From assembly GCF_004210375.1 (NCBI RefSeq), contig NC_134830.1, positions 66,194,326 to 66,258,325 on the forward strand: a stretch of 64,000 nucleotides of DNA, in the 5' to 3' direction. The translations under genes and the position numbers were made by a program. Source of the stretch: Tachypleus tridentatus. Its lineage: Eukaryota; Arthropoda; Merostomata; Xiphosura; Limulidae. Every line of letters starts with the position of its first letter. Position 1 is the stretch's first letter. The notes under the pieces were generated by a model. The model did no database searches and had not been told where the DNA came from. It was given only the letters and a program-made list of their open reading frames with translations. This document shows positions 24,991-36,410 of the stretch, piece by piece.

Positions 24991-25317
24991 TTTCAAAGTT
25001 ATAATGAGATCAGCATTTACGTAGCAACTTATACATTAAATTCTAACCCTTACAAATATGTTATTTCTGTAAAACAAGTTTGTGTTTGATATCGATCTAC
25101 ATCTTAGGCATGAACAGCACGCATGTGTTATTTATATAGAGTTTTGATATCTGTATTCAATATGACGATTCCTGAGTGGGATACTGGCACATTTTCAACT
25201 GTACTGTTACCAATGGCTTCGTTTTTTAGAGTTGAGGTTGCAAACAGAAATCGCTTTCTTCTTCTTGTTCAGTTAACAGAAACGGTCTGTACCCAGTCTT
25301 CTCTGTTTTTCGCCTCC

Positions 25318-25437
25318 AGCGGCACAACGGTATGCCTGCGAACTTACAACTCTAGAAATCGGGTTTCCATATCAGTGTTGGGCAGAGCGCAGGTTGCTCA
25401 TTGTGTTGCTTTTTCCTTAATTACAAACAAATCATTA
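25318..25437 (+). mobile_element. SINE family C, full length
   Basis: Head AGCGGCACAACGGTATGCCT, box CGGGTTTCCATATCAGTG, module with GCTCATTGTG, tail TTACAAACAAATC. A 12-bp target duplication with one mismatch (TTTTTCGCCTCC at 25306-25317, TTTTTCGTCTCC at 25438-25449) marks both ends. A 142-codon frame, 25123-25551, the longest in the window, passes through this copy and is an artefact. Confidence 0.9.
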
Positions 25438-25449
25438 TTTTTCGTCTCC

Positions 25450-26071
25450 TCTTTAGGTGGAGCAATAACATCTTACCTAAATGAGAATCGTTATACTGAA
25501 CAAACTGGGAAGGTATTGATACAGAAGAAAATGACGCATATTGCATTATAACATTCTAAGTTAGGCTTAAATCACGTGTTCGACAATTACGTAAATTTCG
25601 TCTCGAAGCTAAATTTCTGTACGAATGGTAGTGTATAAACTATGCGACTTTTATTCTACGTTCACTTTACGTACGAAGGCGTGCTTTCTGATAACTCTTT
25701 TTTTTTTTTTGTATATATACTCGTATACTGTAAACTATTGTTGGTTGAATTGGCACCACGAATTTTCAAAATAACGAAAGTTTAGAATAACAAAAGTGTT
25801 TAAATTGTATTCGCTGTGGGATCTTCAGTATTACATAGGGTGGGGGTAATATTCAAGACAGATTTCGGAAACGGACATCGAAAAGTGAGAAAAGACAAAC
25901 ACCCAGTTTTGAAGATGTGCGACACGCTTACAGACTATTATAACTTCATTCTGAAAATTCAGTTTTGGTTAATTAATATACACTCAGAAATGCATCAAAA
26001 GACTTGAGCACTTTTGGCTGATTTAGCATACTTAGTTGAATGAACCATAATATATTTTGATGTGCACTAAA
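25450..26071. other. AT-rich non-coding stretch
   Basis: A T13 run near 25700; the frame at 25816-26007 has no recognisable domain. Confidence 0.45.
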
Positions 26072-26266
26072 GTGTGGTATGGTTTGGTGGTTAAGGTGCT
26101 CGATTCACACTCTGAAGGCCAGGAATCGAAGTTCAAAATGAACATGATCACCCTTTCAGTCATGGTGGCATTACAGTTTTATTGTTAATTTCACTGTTCG
26201 TTGATAAAAGAGCAGTCCAAAAATTCGCGGTGTGTGTGTGTGTGCTGCTGGCTATTTGTCTTCTTT
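26072..26266 (+). mobile_element. SINE family A 5' two-thirds, part of a chimera
   Basis: Head and body of family A up to GGCTATTTGTCTTCTTTC, with a (GT)n expansion where GTGGGTGGTGATGACT normally lies. The last third (shared module and tail of A) is absent and family C follows without a gap. Confidence 0.8.
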
Positions 26267-26382
26267 CTTATTGGTATGTTTACGGACCTACTATTCTAGA
26301 AGCGGGATTTTGATACGCGTGATGGGCAGAGCCCAGAAAGACCATTATGTAGCTTTGTGCTAAACTACAAACAAACTACAAA
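26267..26382 (+). mobile_element. SINE family C fused behind family A
   Basis: Begins about 10-15 bp inside the C head (ATTGGTATGTTTACGGACCT) and runs to a complete C tail, TTTGTGCTAAACTACAAAC. Together with the A part it reads as one A-to-C chimeric element on the plus strand. Confidence 0.8.
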
Positions 26383-27267
26383 CTCTCTTGTCGGCAGTTA
26401 AAAATTAGGGTAGAAGTAGGTAGATTAGTAGTTTTTCCATATCTAAAATTTAAAAAAATTCACATACTCTCTTATTTTTCCATTGATATAACCTATTGAT
26501 ACTAACACCAAACTGTGTATTCGATGTGAAAATATTTATTTTTATTAATTTAACCTCGAAAGTAGCCTCAGCTAGCACATGGTCCTCTTCATTCTACATA
26601 GTATTACTATAGCGCAATTAAAAGATATGACAAGAAATAATTGGCTTTAAAACAGAAAGCAAGTGTTGAGGTTGGATTTCTTTTATGCTTCGAATTCCCC
26701 TTGTAAATGTACGGGAAAAAGTGTATAATTATTAAGCCTAGTTTTTACTATCTCTAAATATGTTATGCTTTGAAATAAACTATAACCATTTTGTTTTCTA
26801 TCTCAAAATGAAAATGCATCCTTAAGGCTAACTAGTTTTCAAAAATAATTCGGTAAGTGACCCAACAGGATATAAGAAACCGTTGAATTCATATAAGGCC
26901 AAAAAATAAACAGAAAAATACAGACATTGAAAAGCCACATCATTCCTCTTACATTTGTTATCTGTAAAAGTTCTACTACTTCACTCATAGATAAAATTCA
27001 TTCCATTTCTACTTGTAGCATTCATCTTCTACATTACCTTTGTTGTTTCATAGATTCTCTACACGTTCCTTCATGTAAACTTCCAAAAGAAATGTTTAAG
27101 TTTTTTCGAAAATAACTTTCATCGATTTTGACAATTGCAACATCATTAATTGTCTTACTATACTATAAGAACAACAACTATTTTTGTATTTCAGTAGATG
27201 CAAGAAAAATGTAAAAAAAAAAAGCTAAATTACACAATGTTTTTCCCGAGAGCGGATTTTTGACGAT
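26383..27267. other. AT-rich non-coding stretch
   Basis: No repeat recognised. A 62-codon plus frame (26927-27115) is Ser/His/Ile-rich without a domain. Confidence 0.45.
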
Positions 27268-27279
27268 TACAAATATATT

Positions 27280-27524
27280 TGTTTGTTTTTGAATTTCGCG
27301 CAAAGATACCCGAGGGCAACCTGTGCTAGCCGTCCCTAATTTAGCAATGTAAGACTAGAGAGAAGGCAGCTAGTCATCATCATCCATCGCCAACTCCTAG
27401 GCTACTCTTTTACCAACGAATAGTGGGATTGACTGTAACATAATATGACGCCTCCATGGCTGAAAGGGCGAACATGTTTGGTGCGACGGGGATTCGAACG
27501 CCTTAACCTACCTGGCCATGCCGG
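27280..27524 (-). mobile_element. SINE family A with a deletion in the tRNA-like head
   Basis: Minus-strand A; the anticodon-arm segment of the head (about 25 bp around CTCGTAATCTGAGGG) is missing, so GCGTTCGAATCCCCGTCG follows the A-box region directly. Target duplication TACAAATATATT (27268-27279) and TATAAATATGTT (27525-27536). Confidence 0.88.
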
Positions 27525-27536
27525 TATAAATATGTT

Positions 27537-28281
27537 ATAGAGCAAACTCTAGCATATAGTTTAGTACCAATAGATTCGGATAGGCCCCAATGACGATATT
27601 ATTAAGTCTTGTCAGTGTGAAATGAATATTCTTTTTTTTTACGTTTAGGCTTGATAAATTCTCCTTGCTGTTCAAATAAAACTAATTTCTGAGTAATTCG
27701 GGTGTAGCTGTCTCTACCAAAACACAGCATGCTGGGACATATTTCTGCGTCTTTAAAAATAAGAAATTAATAAACATTCTGGTTTTGTTCGTCAAACGTT
27801 CCACTCCTTTGGAGATCTTTATTTTCATAATTATTCCCAAATCATTCCACGAATCATCAATCCTAAGATAACTTTTACACACTTGGTTCCGTGAGTTGTT
27901 TATTTTCTGAGATTAATTTTCAATGCCACGTAATGTTCTTGGAACTAAATCTCCCATAGCCAACCATGTGGTGAAACGCGAATGCTGCGGTTATAGTTTT
28001 CAGTCATCTTTCTCAAAAAACGGCCATTGAACTCAGGGAAAGACAAAAAGCTTAAAAACATTTTATATCATGAACTTCTGTGAACTTTCAATAGCCCTCT
28101 TTTCAGGTGGCTCAATGAAAGGTTACAGTGCTGAAACTCGAGCTTCGATAATTGAGTTGAGCAGAGTAGACGTAGTTTTGTGGGTCAAAACAAACAAACA
28201 ACTTTTAATCTTGTTTACTACTTTATTCACGGAACCAGGAAATGCACCAGGTTTCATAGCAGTTACTCTTGGGATCAGATT
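27537..28281. other. Non-coding stretch, nothing recognised
   Basis: The minus frame 27682-27882 and the opposed frames at 28070-28335 have no domain; the latter two extend into the next SINE. Confidence 0.45.
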
Positions 28282-28553
28282 GGTTTTGTTTCGAATTTCT
28301 TGCAAAACTACGTGAGGGCTATCTATACTAACCATCCTTAATTTAGCAGTGCAAGACTAGAGGGAAGGCAGCTAGTCATCACCGCCTACCGCCAACTCTT
28401 GAGTTACTCTTTTACCAACGAATAGTGGGATTGACCGTAAGATTATAACGCCCCCACGGCTGAAAGGACGAGAATGTTTGGTGTGATGAAGATTCGAACC
28501 CGTGACTCTCAGCTTACAAGTCGAGCACCACAACTACCTGGTCATGCCAGGCC
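28282..28553 (-). mobile_element. SINE family A, full length
   Basis: Complete minus-strand copy from CCTGGCATGACCAGGTAG to the TGCAAGAAATTCGAAAC tail. Head mutated at several CpGs. Confidence 0.88.
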
Positions 28554-28796
28554 AGCTTTCCCTTTGAAGAAGAGGCAATTGGGCCAGAGTTTCGGAAGAT
28601 GATAGTGTCCTTAATACTCTGTGTGACCTGTGACTTTGTGACCTTCCACGAAGAACACTGACGGCCCCTTTTATTTCAAAATATTGTTTCCTTTATGTAT
28701 AGATTATTTTACAATCTCAATATCTGGGTATTCTTCCTCAGAAAGGCTGTGATATTTTACTACAGCCACGAAAATAATACCGTGGCAGCAGTGTAT

Positions 28797-28914
28797 GGTT
28801 GGTTTGTTTATTGCTAACCACACCATGAACTATTTGTGCTGTATCCACCATGGGTATTGGAATCAGGTATTTGTGTTACAAGTGTCAGACGTACCGCTGA
28901 GCCATTGGGAGGTT
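28797..28914 (-). mobile_element. SINE family C, full length, diverged
   Basis: Minus strand CCTCCCAATGGCTCAGCGGT head; the CA-to-TG pattern of changes suggests an old copy. Tail GCAATAAACAAACC. Confidence 0.8.
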
Positions 28915-29299
28915 CAAAGGGTCGGAATTTCGTCGTAAACCGAATGCATAAGCGCTGAAGTTAATGCCCGTGGCACCACGCCAACATATTAGCATATACA
29001 AATCGTTCTTATAATCATGGAAAGCGACTTTAACACTCTATATAGAAGTTAAGAATATACTGAAAAATAAAACTTTACTATAAGATATCTCTGTCCAAGC
29101 TCAGAGAACTGTTACCTTCATCAGAAACTAAAGAACTTGTTTATGATTTCCAAGTACAGATGTTATATTCAATAGGTTAAAATTCTTATTGCATCACAAC
29201 ATGTAGAATTCTATTTTAATACAGACCTTAGTGTTGTATATCATAGATTATAATATTGTAAAATCATACAGGTTAGGTTTCAGATAACCAGAAAGTTAT

Positions 29300-29378
29300 T
29301 ATGTATGCTCTTCCTACCACAAAACCAAGTTTTTTAATATTGTAAACCTGTAGACTTACCGTTGAACCATTAAGGAGT
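29300..29378 (-). mobile_element. SINE family C, 3'-truncated
   Basis: Minus strand CTCCTTAATGGTTCAACGGT head followed by body remnants up to GTGGTAGGAAGAGC; the shared module and tail are absent. Confidence 0.6.
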
Positions 29379-29789
29379 AAATAATGTAAGGTTTCCAGGA
29401 TAGCGTAACTTGAACGATTTTTCAAAGTTTTTATTATTTTTTTTATCTTGGAACAACATAAGTTGATCACAATTTATTCCTAAACATATACATGACAATT
29501 CTTTTTTAAATCAGAAAAGTTGAATGGATTAATAACGAAGGCGGGCATTCGTTAACGATTAGCCTTTCGTTGGCGTCACCATTTCAGCGATTCTTTTGGA
29601 TATCAGGTATCACAGCTCACTAACTAATTAAGTGGTTGCGGACCAGACCACTAAAACGGAAGTACAGCCAAAACATGTTATTATTTAAATATAAATATTT
29701 CTTCATTTTATATACATATTTTGTTTTTTGTAAAACACCTCACACCGGTGCCTGTCCAGGAACCAGTGATTGAGAAACTCTAATAAAGT

Positions 29790-30028
29790 TTGCTTTGTTG
29801 TGAATTTCGCTTAAAACTACACTTTAGTAGTGTAAGACTAGAGGGAAAGCAGCTAGTCATTACCGTCCACCGCCAGTTCGTGGGCTACTCTTTTACCAAC
29901 GAATAGTGGGATTGACCGCCATATTATAACGCGTCCCCGGCTGAAAGGACGAGCATATTTGGTGTGATGGGGATTTAAACCCGCGACGCTCAGATTACGA
30001 TTCGAGTGCCTCAACCACCTGGCCATGT
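29790..30028 (-). mobile_element. SINE family A with perfect 13-bp target duplication
   Basis: ACTCTAATAAAGT occurs at 29777-29789 and 30029-30041, exactly bracketing the element. Inside, about 30 bp of the tail module (ACGGCTAGCGCAGATAGCCC region) are deleted. A minus frame at 29853-30044 is an artefact of this copy. Confidence 0.92.
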
Positions 30029-30041
30029 ACTCTAATAAAGT

Positions 30042-30390
30042 CAATATATTTAGGCGAAAATATAAAACAAAAAGTTCCGTAGGTCAACATGACATATTTT
30101 TATGTCAGTTTAAGGAAACATGTATCGGTCTTCCGTTGTAATGATGTATGCGGAAAACATTACTTTTGAGTTCTATCAAAGAGTATTCGATGTTGATATA
30201 ACAGAACTGACACATAATGCTTGAATTATGTATTTTGGATACTTGTTTTGTTTTAATATTAATAATGTAGGTAAATTAGTATGTACAATTGTACATTGTT
30301 GCGTTTATGTAGGTTCCGGTAAGAAGGCCAAAAGAAAAATGTAATAACTTAAAAAAAGTACATGCATAATTACACATAGTTATGGTGTTA
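30042..30390. other. AT-rich non-coding stretch
   Basis: Nothing recognised. Confidence 0.5.
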
Positions 30391-30507
30391 TTGCTTGCTT
30401 GTTGTTAAGCACAAAGACATACAATGGGCTACCGGTGCCGTGTCCACCACGAGTATCGAAACTCGGTTTTAAGTGGTATAAATCTTCAGACATACTGCAT
30501 AACCATC
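30391..30507 (-). mobile_element. SINE family C, 3' unit of a double-headed copy
   Basis: Body, module and tail (minus strand TTGTGCTTAACAACAAGC) are all present. The head keeps only the anticodon and B-box side strongly (CGAGTTTCGATACTCGTGG). Confidence 0.8.
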
Positions 30508-30562
30508 AAATTCGGTTTTCAGTATTATAAATCCTCAGACTTACTGATGAACCATTAGGGGA
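30508..30562 (-). mobile_element. Second family C head, 5' of the first
   Basis: On the minus strand CCCCTAATGGTTCATCAGTA through TGAAAACCGAATTT, then directly the second head of the same family. Either a duplicated head or two elements joined end to end. Confidence 0.7.
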
Positions 30563-30828
30563 AGATAAAGATGTATCGTTCGCTGAAGATTATGTGTGTG
30601 TAATACTTTCTTAGTTGTATTTTATAACATCAAATTATAGTATTTGTAATTTTTAAAACAACCAGCTCTGGTCGAATTTTCTAGAAAACAGCAACAGTAT
30701 ACATTAGTTTAAAACTATTTTAATTTAATCTTAATATTTCTACTTTCTTTAGGTTTGTCAAGAAAGAAATAATAAGTATTTATTTTCTGCGTTGATAATA
30801 GAATATGAAATTTTAAGGAAGTCATTCA

Positions 30829-30990
30829 GTAATATGACTGTCAATCCCAATATTAAATTAGAGTAGACCAAGAGTTGGGGACTAGTAGTATTGCCTATTT
30901 ACGTATCATCTGGCCTATTTATTCGAAATGATGGACAACTAGCTCAGATAAAACTCGAGTAATTTTGTGCGCAATTTATCAGACAAACAA
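30829..30990 (+). mobile_element. SINE family A, 5'-truncated relic
   Basis: Starts at TGACTGTCAATCCCAATATT, then AGTAGACCAAGAGTTGGGG, GGACAACTAGCTCAGATAAA and TTTGTGCGCAATTTATCAG with an ACAAAC tail. The middle is scrambled. Confidence 0.65.
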
Positions 30991-31140
30991 AAAAATATTT
31001 GTTTCTTCCCTGAGGGTCAGACATAATCAGTGTTAATCCAATGATTCATGGTTGGGTTCGCGTACTCTTGCTATAAATATATGTTCCTATATTTGGGACC
31101 AGGGGTACGTTAGAAGATTGGCAGAGGAATCCCAGGCAGG

Positions 31141-31278
31141 AGAAGTCCAAGAGTTGGCAGTGGCTATTAATGGCTATAATTTTCTATCGTATAATCTAAA
31201 CGTTGAAAATTATGGATAGCTATGCGCAATTAGCACTTGTGTCGCTTTGCACAAAAATTCAGAAACGTGTAAACAAAT
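31141..31278 (+). mobile_element. SINE family A, 3' half relic
   Basis: AGTCCAAGAGTTGGCAGTGG, then AATTATGGATAGCTATGCGC and TTGTGTCGCTTTGCAC with a GTAAACAAAT tail. The region 31020-31140 may hold its remnants but I cannot align it. Confidence 0.6.
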
Positions 31279-31725
31279 AATTACTTCCTTTCTTCGTAGA
31301 AAAATGCTTTTATGAAAAATAGTCGAAGGTGGTAAAGACGTTTGTAACTTTAAGTGTACTACGTTCACTTTAAGCAACTAACACCAAGAGCTAAGGGTAC
31401 AAATATTAAACATCTATAATTGTAAGAAAGAGATTGAGGTGGTCTGTTATAAAAAAATTCATGGTTCTACATTAAGTGAACAATAAAGAAATGTATGAGA
31501 TAAGATGTAATAGTGAATGATTTTTTTTTTAAATACTGACTTTGGATGTGATTATGAATGTTGTATTGCGTGGCATACTATCTGTGTGCGTTTCGTTTGT
31601 GTTCCCATTCTATTTAATTCAATAATTCTGAAGTAAATGCGTCGCGACAGTCAGTACAAATTCATCAAAACTGTGCACATAGTAAATTGTAGTGTATAAC
31701 GTGCACGTACAGAAGAGAAATGCAT
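31279..31725. other. AT-rich non-coding stretch
   Basis: Nothing recognised; a T10 run near 31520. Confidence 0.5.
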
Positions 31726-31866
31726 GAAAAACCAACAAAGATTCGACGGAAGGGCTGGAGAAATACGAAAACACATCAGATGCCACCAAAAAACCAACAA
31801 AGATTAGACGGAAGGGCTGGAGAAATACGAAAACACAGCAGATGTCACCAAAAAACCAACAAAGAT
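31726..31866 (+). repeat. Tandem repeat, 62 bp x 2.3
   Basis: ACCAACAAAGATT starts at 31731 and 31793 and again, partly, at 31855. The two full units differ at only a few bases (CGACGG against AGACGG, CATCAG against CAGCAG, GCCACC against GTCACC). A plus frame 31720-31944 crosses both; since 62 is not a multiple of three the units are read in different frames, which argues against coding. Confidence 0.92.
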
Positions 31867-32556
31867 GTTATCAAACAATTCAGGGTCTCTAAAATTGACA
31901 AGGGCCTCAACAATAGTGTCATCATGTGGTTATTACAAGTTTGACAAGTTAATCCTTTCCCTGAATGTGAGTACATGAAATGCACGTAAAATGCTTAGGG
32001 CTTACAGCACAATTCTGATAGATCTTATTACTTGTTTACAAAAATCCACTGTGGAAATTATACACGTGTGTATAACGTGTCATTCAGGTTGATTATTTCA
32101 TTTATATCAAAATTTACATTTACACAGGAACATGAAAAGTAAATGATTGTGAAATTTGTAGTTTGTCCTAAAACGTAAAAGTTACAGCTTCACATGAACA
32201 AAAAACAACAGCTATAGAGTCTGATGACGCTCACCTTGACAGGAAATGATGTAATTGCGATATTATATATCATTAGTGTAAATACAAACGACTACAAAAT
32301 AACAGATGAAAAGGCACTAGTGCCCTAGTCTCTATGTGATATGTGTGCAATAGGTATGACAACCGCCATATAGACAAGGTTTATGTGGTCAATCAATCTT
32401 TAAATACCGTTTCTATTTATTGAAATATATATTTTTAAAAGTGTCACTTACAGCAACCATGTCCATTGGGCCACTCATGGCAATTAAAAATAATTAAAAA
32501 CTCACGATTTAAAGTTTTGACTAATTTATAAATGTCTAATACACAAAGAAATAGGA
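31867..32556. other. AT-rich non-coding stretch
   Basis: Nothing recognised. Confidence 0.5.
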
Positions 32557-32646
32557 CTTAGAACACTAGCATTATGGTTTCGATACCCGTGGTGGGCAAA
32601 GCACAGATAGCTCATTGTGTTGATTTGTGCCTAACTTCAAACAAAC
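32557..32646 (+). mobile_element. SINE family C, 5'-truncated
   Basis: Begins at the end of the anticodon arm (AGAACACTAGCATTATGG), keeps TTTCGATACCCGTGGTGGGC and CACAGATAGCTCATTGTGT and a CAAACAAACC tail. Confidence 0.8.
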
Positions 32647-35604
32647 CAGATTAAACTACAAAGAAATAAAAACAATGTCTGGTAGCTTGTAAAACATATA
32701 AGTTAAATGATAAAATATAGTGCTTTAGAAACACGATTAATGTGCGTAAACAAATATAAAGGCTCAAGAAGAAATATCTAAAGCGAACCTAAAATCTTAA
32801 AATATCACTTCTTATGAAAGCCTACCGTCCAAGAGAGTTTTGATAATCAAATTACTTTAATTGAATTGAGATAATATCAATAATATCACTAAGTAACAAG
32901 TGATTATTTGAACATTATAACACATTAAAATGGCGCTTTTGTGAACTTAGCGTGGCTCGTGTCTGTGTCGTGTCTGACTTTAAAAACCTTATTTACATAA
33001 TTGGCAGGGTACACGAAACAAAAAACTTTTCTCCTCATGTGTATAGCATTAAGCCACTTCTTGCAGGAACAATTTTTAAGTGTTCGATAAGAAACTGTGG
33101 AATTCGAAATTGTTAATTATCTTTCAGGACAACTTGATAAAGGGTTTACATTTAATTACTGAGTTAAATGCATGTCAACAGAACACCTAAGTCAAATAAA
33201 CCACTATAAGGTGGTATTTTTACTTGTTTTCTTAACTGTAAGAATTTCTGAATTCTCCAATGTGTTCACAACTGTCTATAATCAGTGAAGGTGAAAATGA
33301 AACCTATAGGTAAATGAATTTTGCGGGTTCATTAATTGTCTATGGTTTTTGCTTTGAACTCAAATGTTTGAAAACGTGATGTCTTGTAAATATGACTTTA
33401 TGAAACTTGGGCGTGCCCAAAACTCGCGCGTTTCGAAGGATAACCATGTAATAAGCTGGAGAATGTGTTTAAAATATCCTTGTGAGCTCTTAGAATGTAC
33501 ATACTACTGAAAACCGTGATGTTAGAACTTTCGTATTTCAGAAAATGTACTTTCAGAACTTTTAAACAACATCCATTATTTCCACAGAAATATATTATAT
33601 ATATATATATTTCCAATTTTGAAAACATCACGCATCATGTTATGTTGTTAAGTTTTAAAAATATCACGCAACTTCTTGTATTATATGTAGATACTAGCCG
33701 GAGTACTCGTCTCCTAGACAGAAGTTATGTAAATTCATGATTAAATACGTTATCTTAGGACATTAGAAGTTGCTTCCTTTATATGTAATTTCATGAAACG
33801 CAAAAACAACCAAAGAAACAGAAAACACAAAATATAAGCCCACAAATGTGTGCGTATCTCCCCACGAATACAACAAACCTTCATGCCACGTTTGATGAAG
33901 ATCCATAAACAGGAGACGAGGTTGTGGTAAAAAAACGCAAACCACAAAATGTAAAACTGAAAATTTGTATGTACCCGTCATGGACCTAATGAGTCTCCAT
34001 GTCAGTTTTGGCGAAAATCCATCCACACCTTGCGAAATAGTTACATTTGCATACAACAGACAGTACAATTATGTTTATATAGATTTGAGTTTTGTAAACG
34101 TCATGGAGCTTCTTTGTTTTTGATATTACATAAATTTGCAGGAAACGTGAACATGTTCTTTTAAATGGAGACCTGGGAACATTTAATATTCCTTATTGAT
34201 TTGGTATTTCAATTTTCACACTAGAACTGCATTAGGTGTTTGAGCTTCAAAACGAAATTAATGAGGAAAGATCCTTTATATCAGAAAAACTTAATGTTAT
34301 TAGAATTTTCATTTTTTCTTTCTTATATGTGGTATTATTTTCCTTAAGAATCTAGTTTGCGAAAACTATAGAAACAGCGCGTTTTTAGAATATAATTTGA
34401 TTAATGTTTTAGATACTTCATTGCCCGTCAAGGCTCAAAATTACAAAGCTCATTGAGTGTTAATTGATCAACAACGTAAACCTGAGGCAACTAAGAGCAA
34501 GACTTTTGATTACTTCATGAAAAACAAAAACAAATTGAAATATTTAAAAATAAATTATACAAAAGTGACTAACCTTGTATCAAAACCATTTGATTGCATC
34601 ATAAATTATTATCAGGTTGATAATTTTCAGTACATAATAGCCCTGGTGGTCTTCTGTTTCAAAATTTCAATACTTCTCAACGTATATTATAAAGAATTTC
34701 TAGAAACTAGTAGTTAAATAAACTTAAAACACAATTGTTCTAATAACGCTAAAACTTTAATAGACGAGGTTAAAAATAAGCTGTTATATAGAATATCTGC
34801 TTTTTTTAGAGAAAAACAAATCGTTTTACACAAATATGGCTTTTATTTAATTACGTTCTTTTCTTATGAAGTTCACCTGTGCTGTTTTTTGTTTAATTAA
34901 CGACATTATTGCCTTAAAACGCTATATAAACACACATTCGCGAACTTACGTACTGGGTCTTTTTAGCCCAGAATTGAGGACAAAAGAAACTAAACCTGTT
35001 CTGATATGCTGCTTTACTATTCGTAAGAAGTAAAAAGATCCAATATTTAAGTGCCGAAACGCTAAAAAATTCTGTCTGTGGTATCTTTTAGTTCAACCTC
35101 GTTGTTCAGCGAATAATATAATTGTTAATTCTTTGTGTATGATGAAATTACGACAAAACTTTCGTTAAGCTATTTTTATGTAACAGTCCTTCATCGGCAA
35201 AATTCATATCTTAATTTTAAATGAGCTCAGGATTTTTAGTGATTGCTAAATACGTTTGTGCTTAAAAATATAACTGTTTCGTTATCAAGACTATTTTGGA
35301 CACTATCAACTTTATTGTAGGGTGTAGGTTTGATGACAAGTTTCTGATGCATTTCAGGTGATCCAAGTGTTGCGTCATACAACTTTATTTTTGCATTTAA
35401 CACATATTTCACTGCAGTTAATTTCAATATATTTTCTTCCTTCGAACTTCACTTCTTTTTTTATACACAAAGCAAAATATTTTAGTACGATCAACAAAAA
35501 TGCTAATATCAAATTATGACTGTATAAAATTTGTTCTTGGAAATATGTGAGCCATAATTCTGATTTATGTAATATTGTCTTTTTTGCCTTATCTTTAGTG
35601 TTAA
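32647..35604. other. Longest repeat-poor stretch of the window
   Basis: Almost 3 kb without a SINE. Frames at 33398-34068 and 34457-34717 are AT-rich and overlap each other on both strands. A TA run lies at about 33592-33610. The segment 33840-34050 is a little GC-richer and has the phrase GAAAATCCATCCACACC, which might be a repeat fragment. A minus frame of 101 codons (33763-34068) covers it and shows no domain I recognise. Confidence 0.45.
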
Positions 35605-36230
35605 GTTAAATGCACGTCAAACCCTTCAGAATTATACATACATCTAAATTTTCAGCGTTTTGTAAGATTACATGTACATCAAAAACTTCATTACTAACAC
35701 AGTACATCTAACACTTCAGTTTTATGCCAGATTATACGCACGACAAACACTTCATTACTATACGTTCACCTAACATTTCAGTGCATACTAGATTATATAT
35801 ATGTATGTCAAAAACTTCATTACTGTATGTACACAAAACACTTTAATGTCGTATTAGATGTACACAAACTCTTCAGTGTTATGTTTAGATGTACACTAAA
35901 TACTTCAATGTTGTATTATATGTATACCAAACACTTTAGTGTTAATCCGTGATGACGAGAAAACCCACTTGTAGAGACAAATATATATGTAAAAACGGCT
36001 GGTATGGATAGAGAAAGCACTATGTAGTGGAGCGAACAACATTTTGACCTTCGTTTGTGAACCTGACGATGACATAGAGTTTTCTCCATCCATACCAGCT
36101 GTTTTTACATATATACTTTAGTGTTAAGTTAGATATGCACCAAATCTTTCATGGTTGTGTTATATGTACACCAAACACTTCAATCATATCTTAAGAGTGC
36201 ATCAAACATTTCAGTGTGATGCTTGGATAA
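35605..36230. repeat. Degenerate minisatellite, unit about 30-45 bp
   Basis: Variants of GATGTACACCAAACACTTCA and AGTGTTATG recur about a dozen times from 35612 to 36215. Unit length is irregular. It is interrupted by a foldback element at 35946-36114. Confidence 0.8.
35946..36114. repeat. Foldback element, family F-like, inside the minisatellite
   Basis: Arms of about 35 bp (around 35982-36016 and 36079-36114) read TATATGTAAAAACGGCTGG against its inverse CCAGCTGTTTTTACATATA. The middle has GAACAACATTTTGACCTT and GAACCTGACGATGAC, as in the other F copies. ACTTTAGTGTTAA at 35933-35945 and 36115-36127 brackets it. Confidence 0.8.
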
Positions 36231-36344
36231 CGTTAACCTATATACAGTATATACCTATTTTAATATTCGTAACGCATACTGGAGTTCTAAAACTATTTTA
36301 CTGAAAATAAACGACCATTAACAGAACTCTTGGAAATTAGGTTA

Positions 36345-36410
36345 AGTTTTTTTGTAAGTTCAACGTTTCGATTTGCGCCTTTATTAAGGACATCATCTCA
36401 GTATACATAC
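36345..36410. repeat. Possible single arm of a family F element
   Basis: TTCAACGTTTCGATTTGCGC then GGACATCATC recalls the F core (AACGTTTCGACCTTCTT, CATCTTCAGG). Only one arm is present and divergence is high. Confidence 0.35.

Noticed and set aside
25123..25551. Plus-strand open frame of 142 codons, the longest in the window
   Set aside because: It runs straight through a family C SINE bracketed by a 12-bp target duplication; the protein has no independent support.
31726..31866. Possible CRISPR-like or short repeat array
   Set aside because: Only 2.3 directly adjacent units without spacers in a eukaryotic sequence; a simple tandem duplication.
33763..34068. Minus-strand frame of 101 codons with overlapping frames on both strands
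   Set aside because: Overlaps other frames on both strands, has no domain, and includes a possible repeat fragment; chance is more likely.
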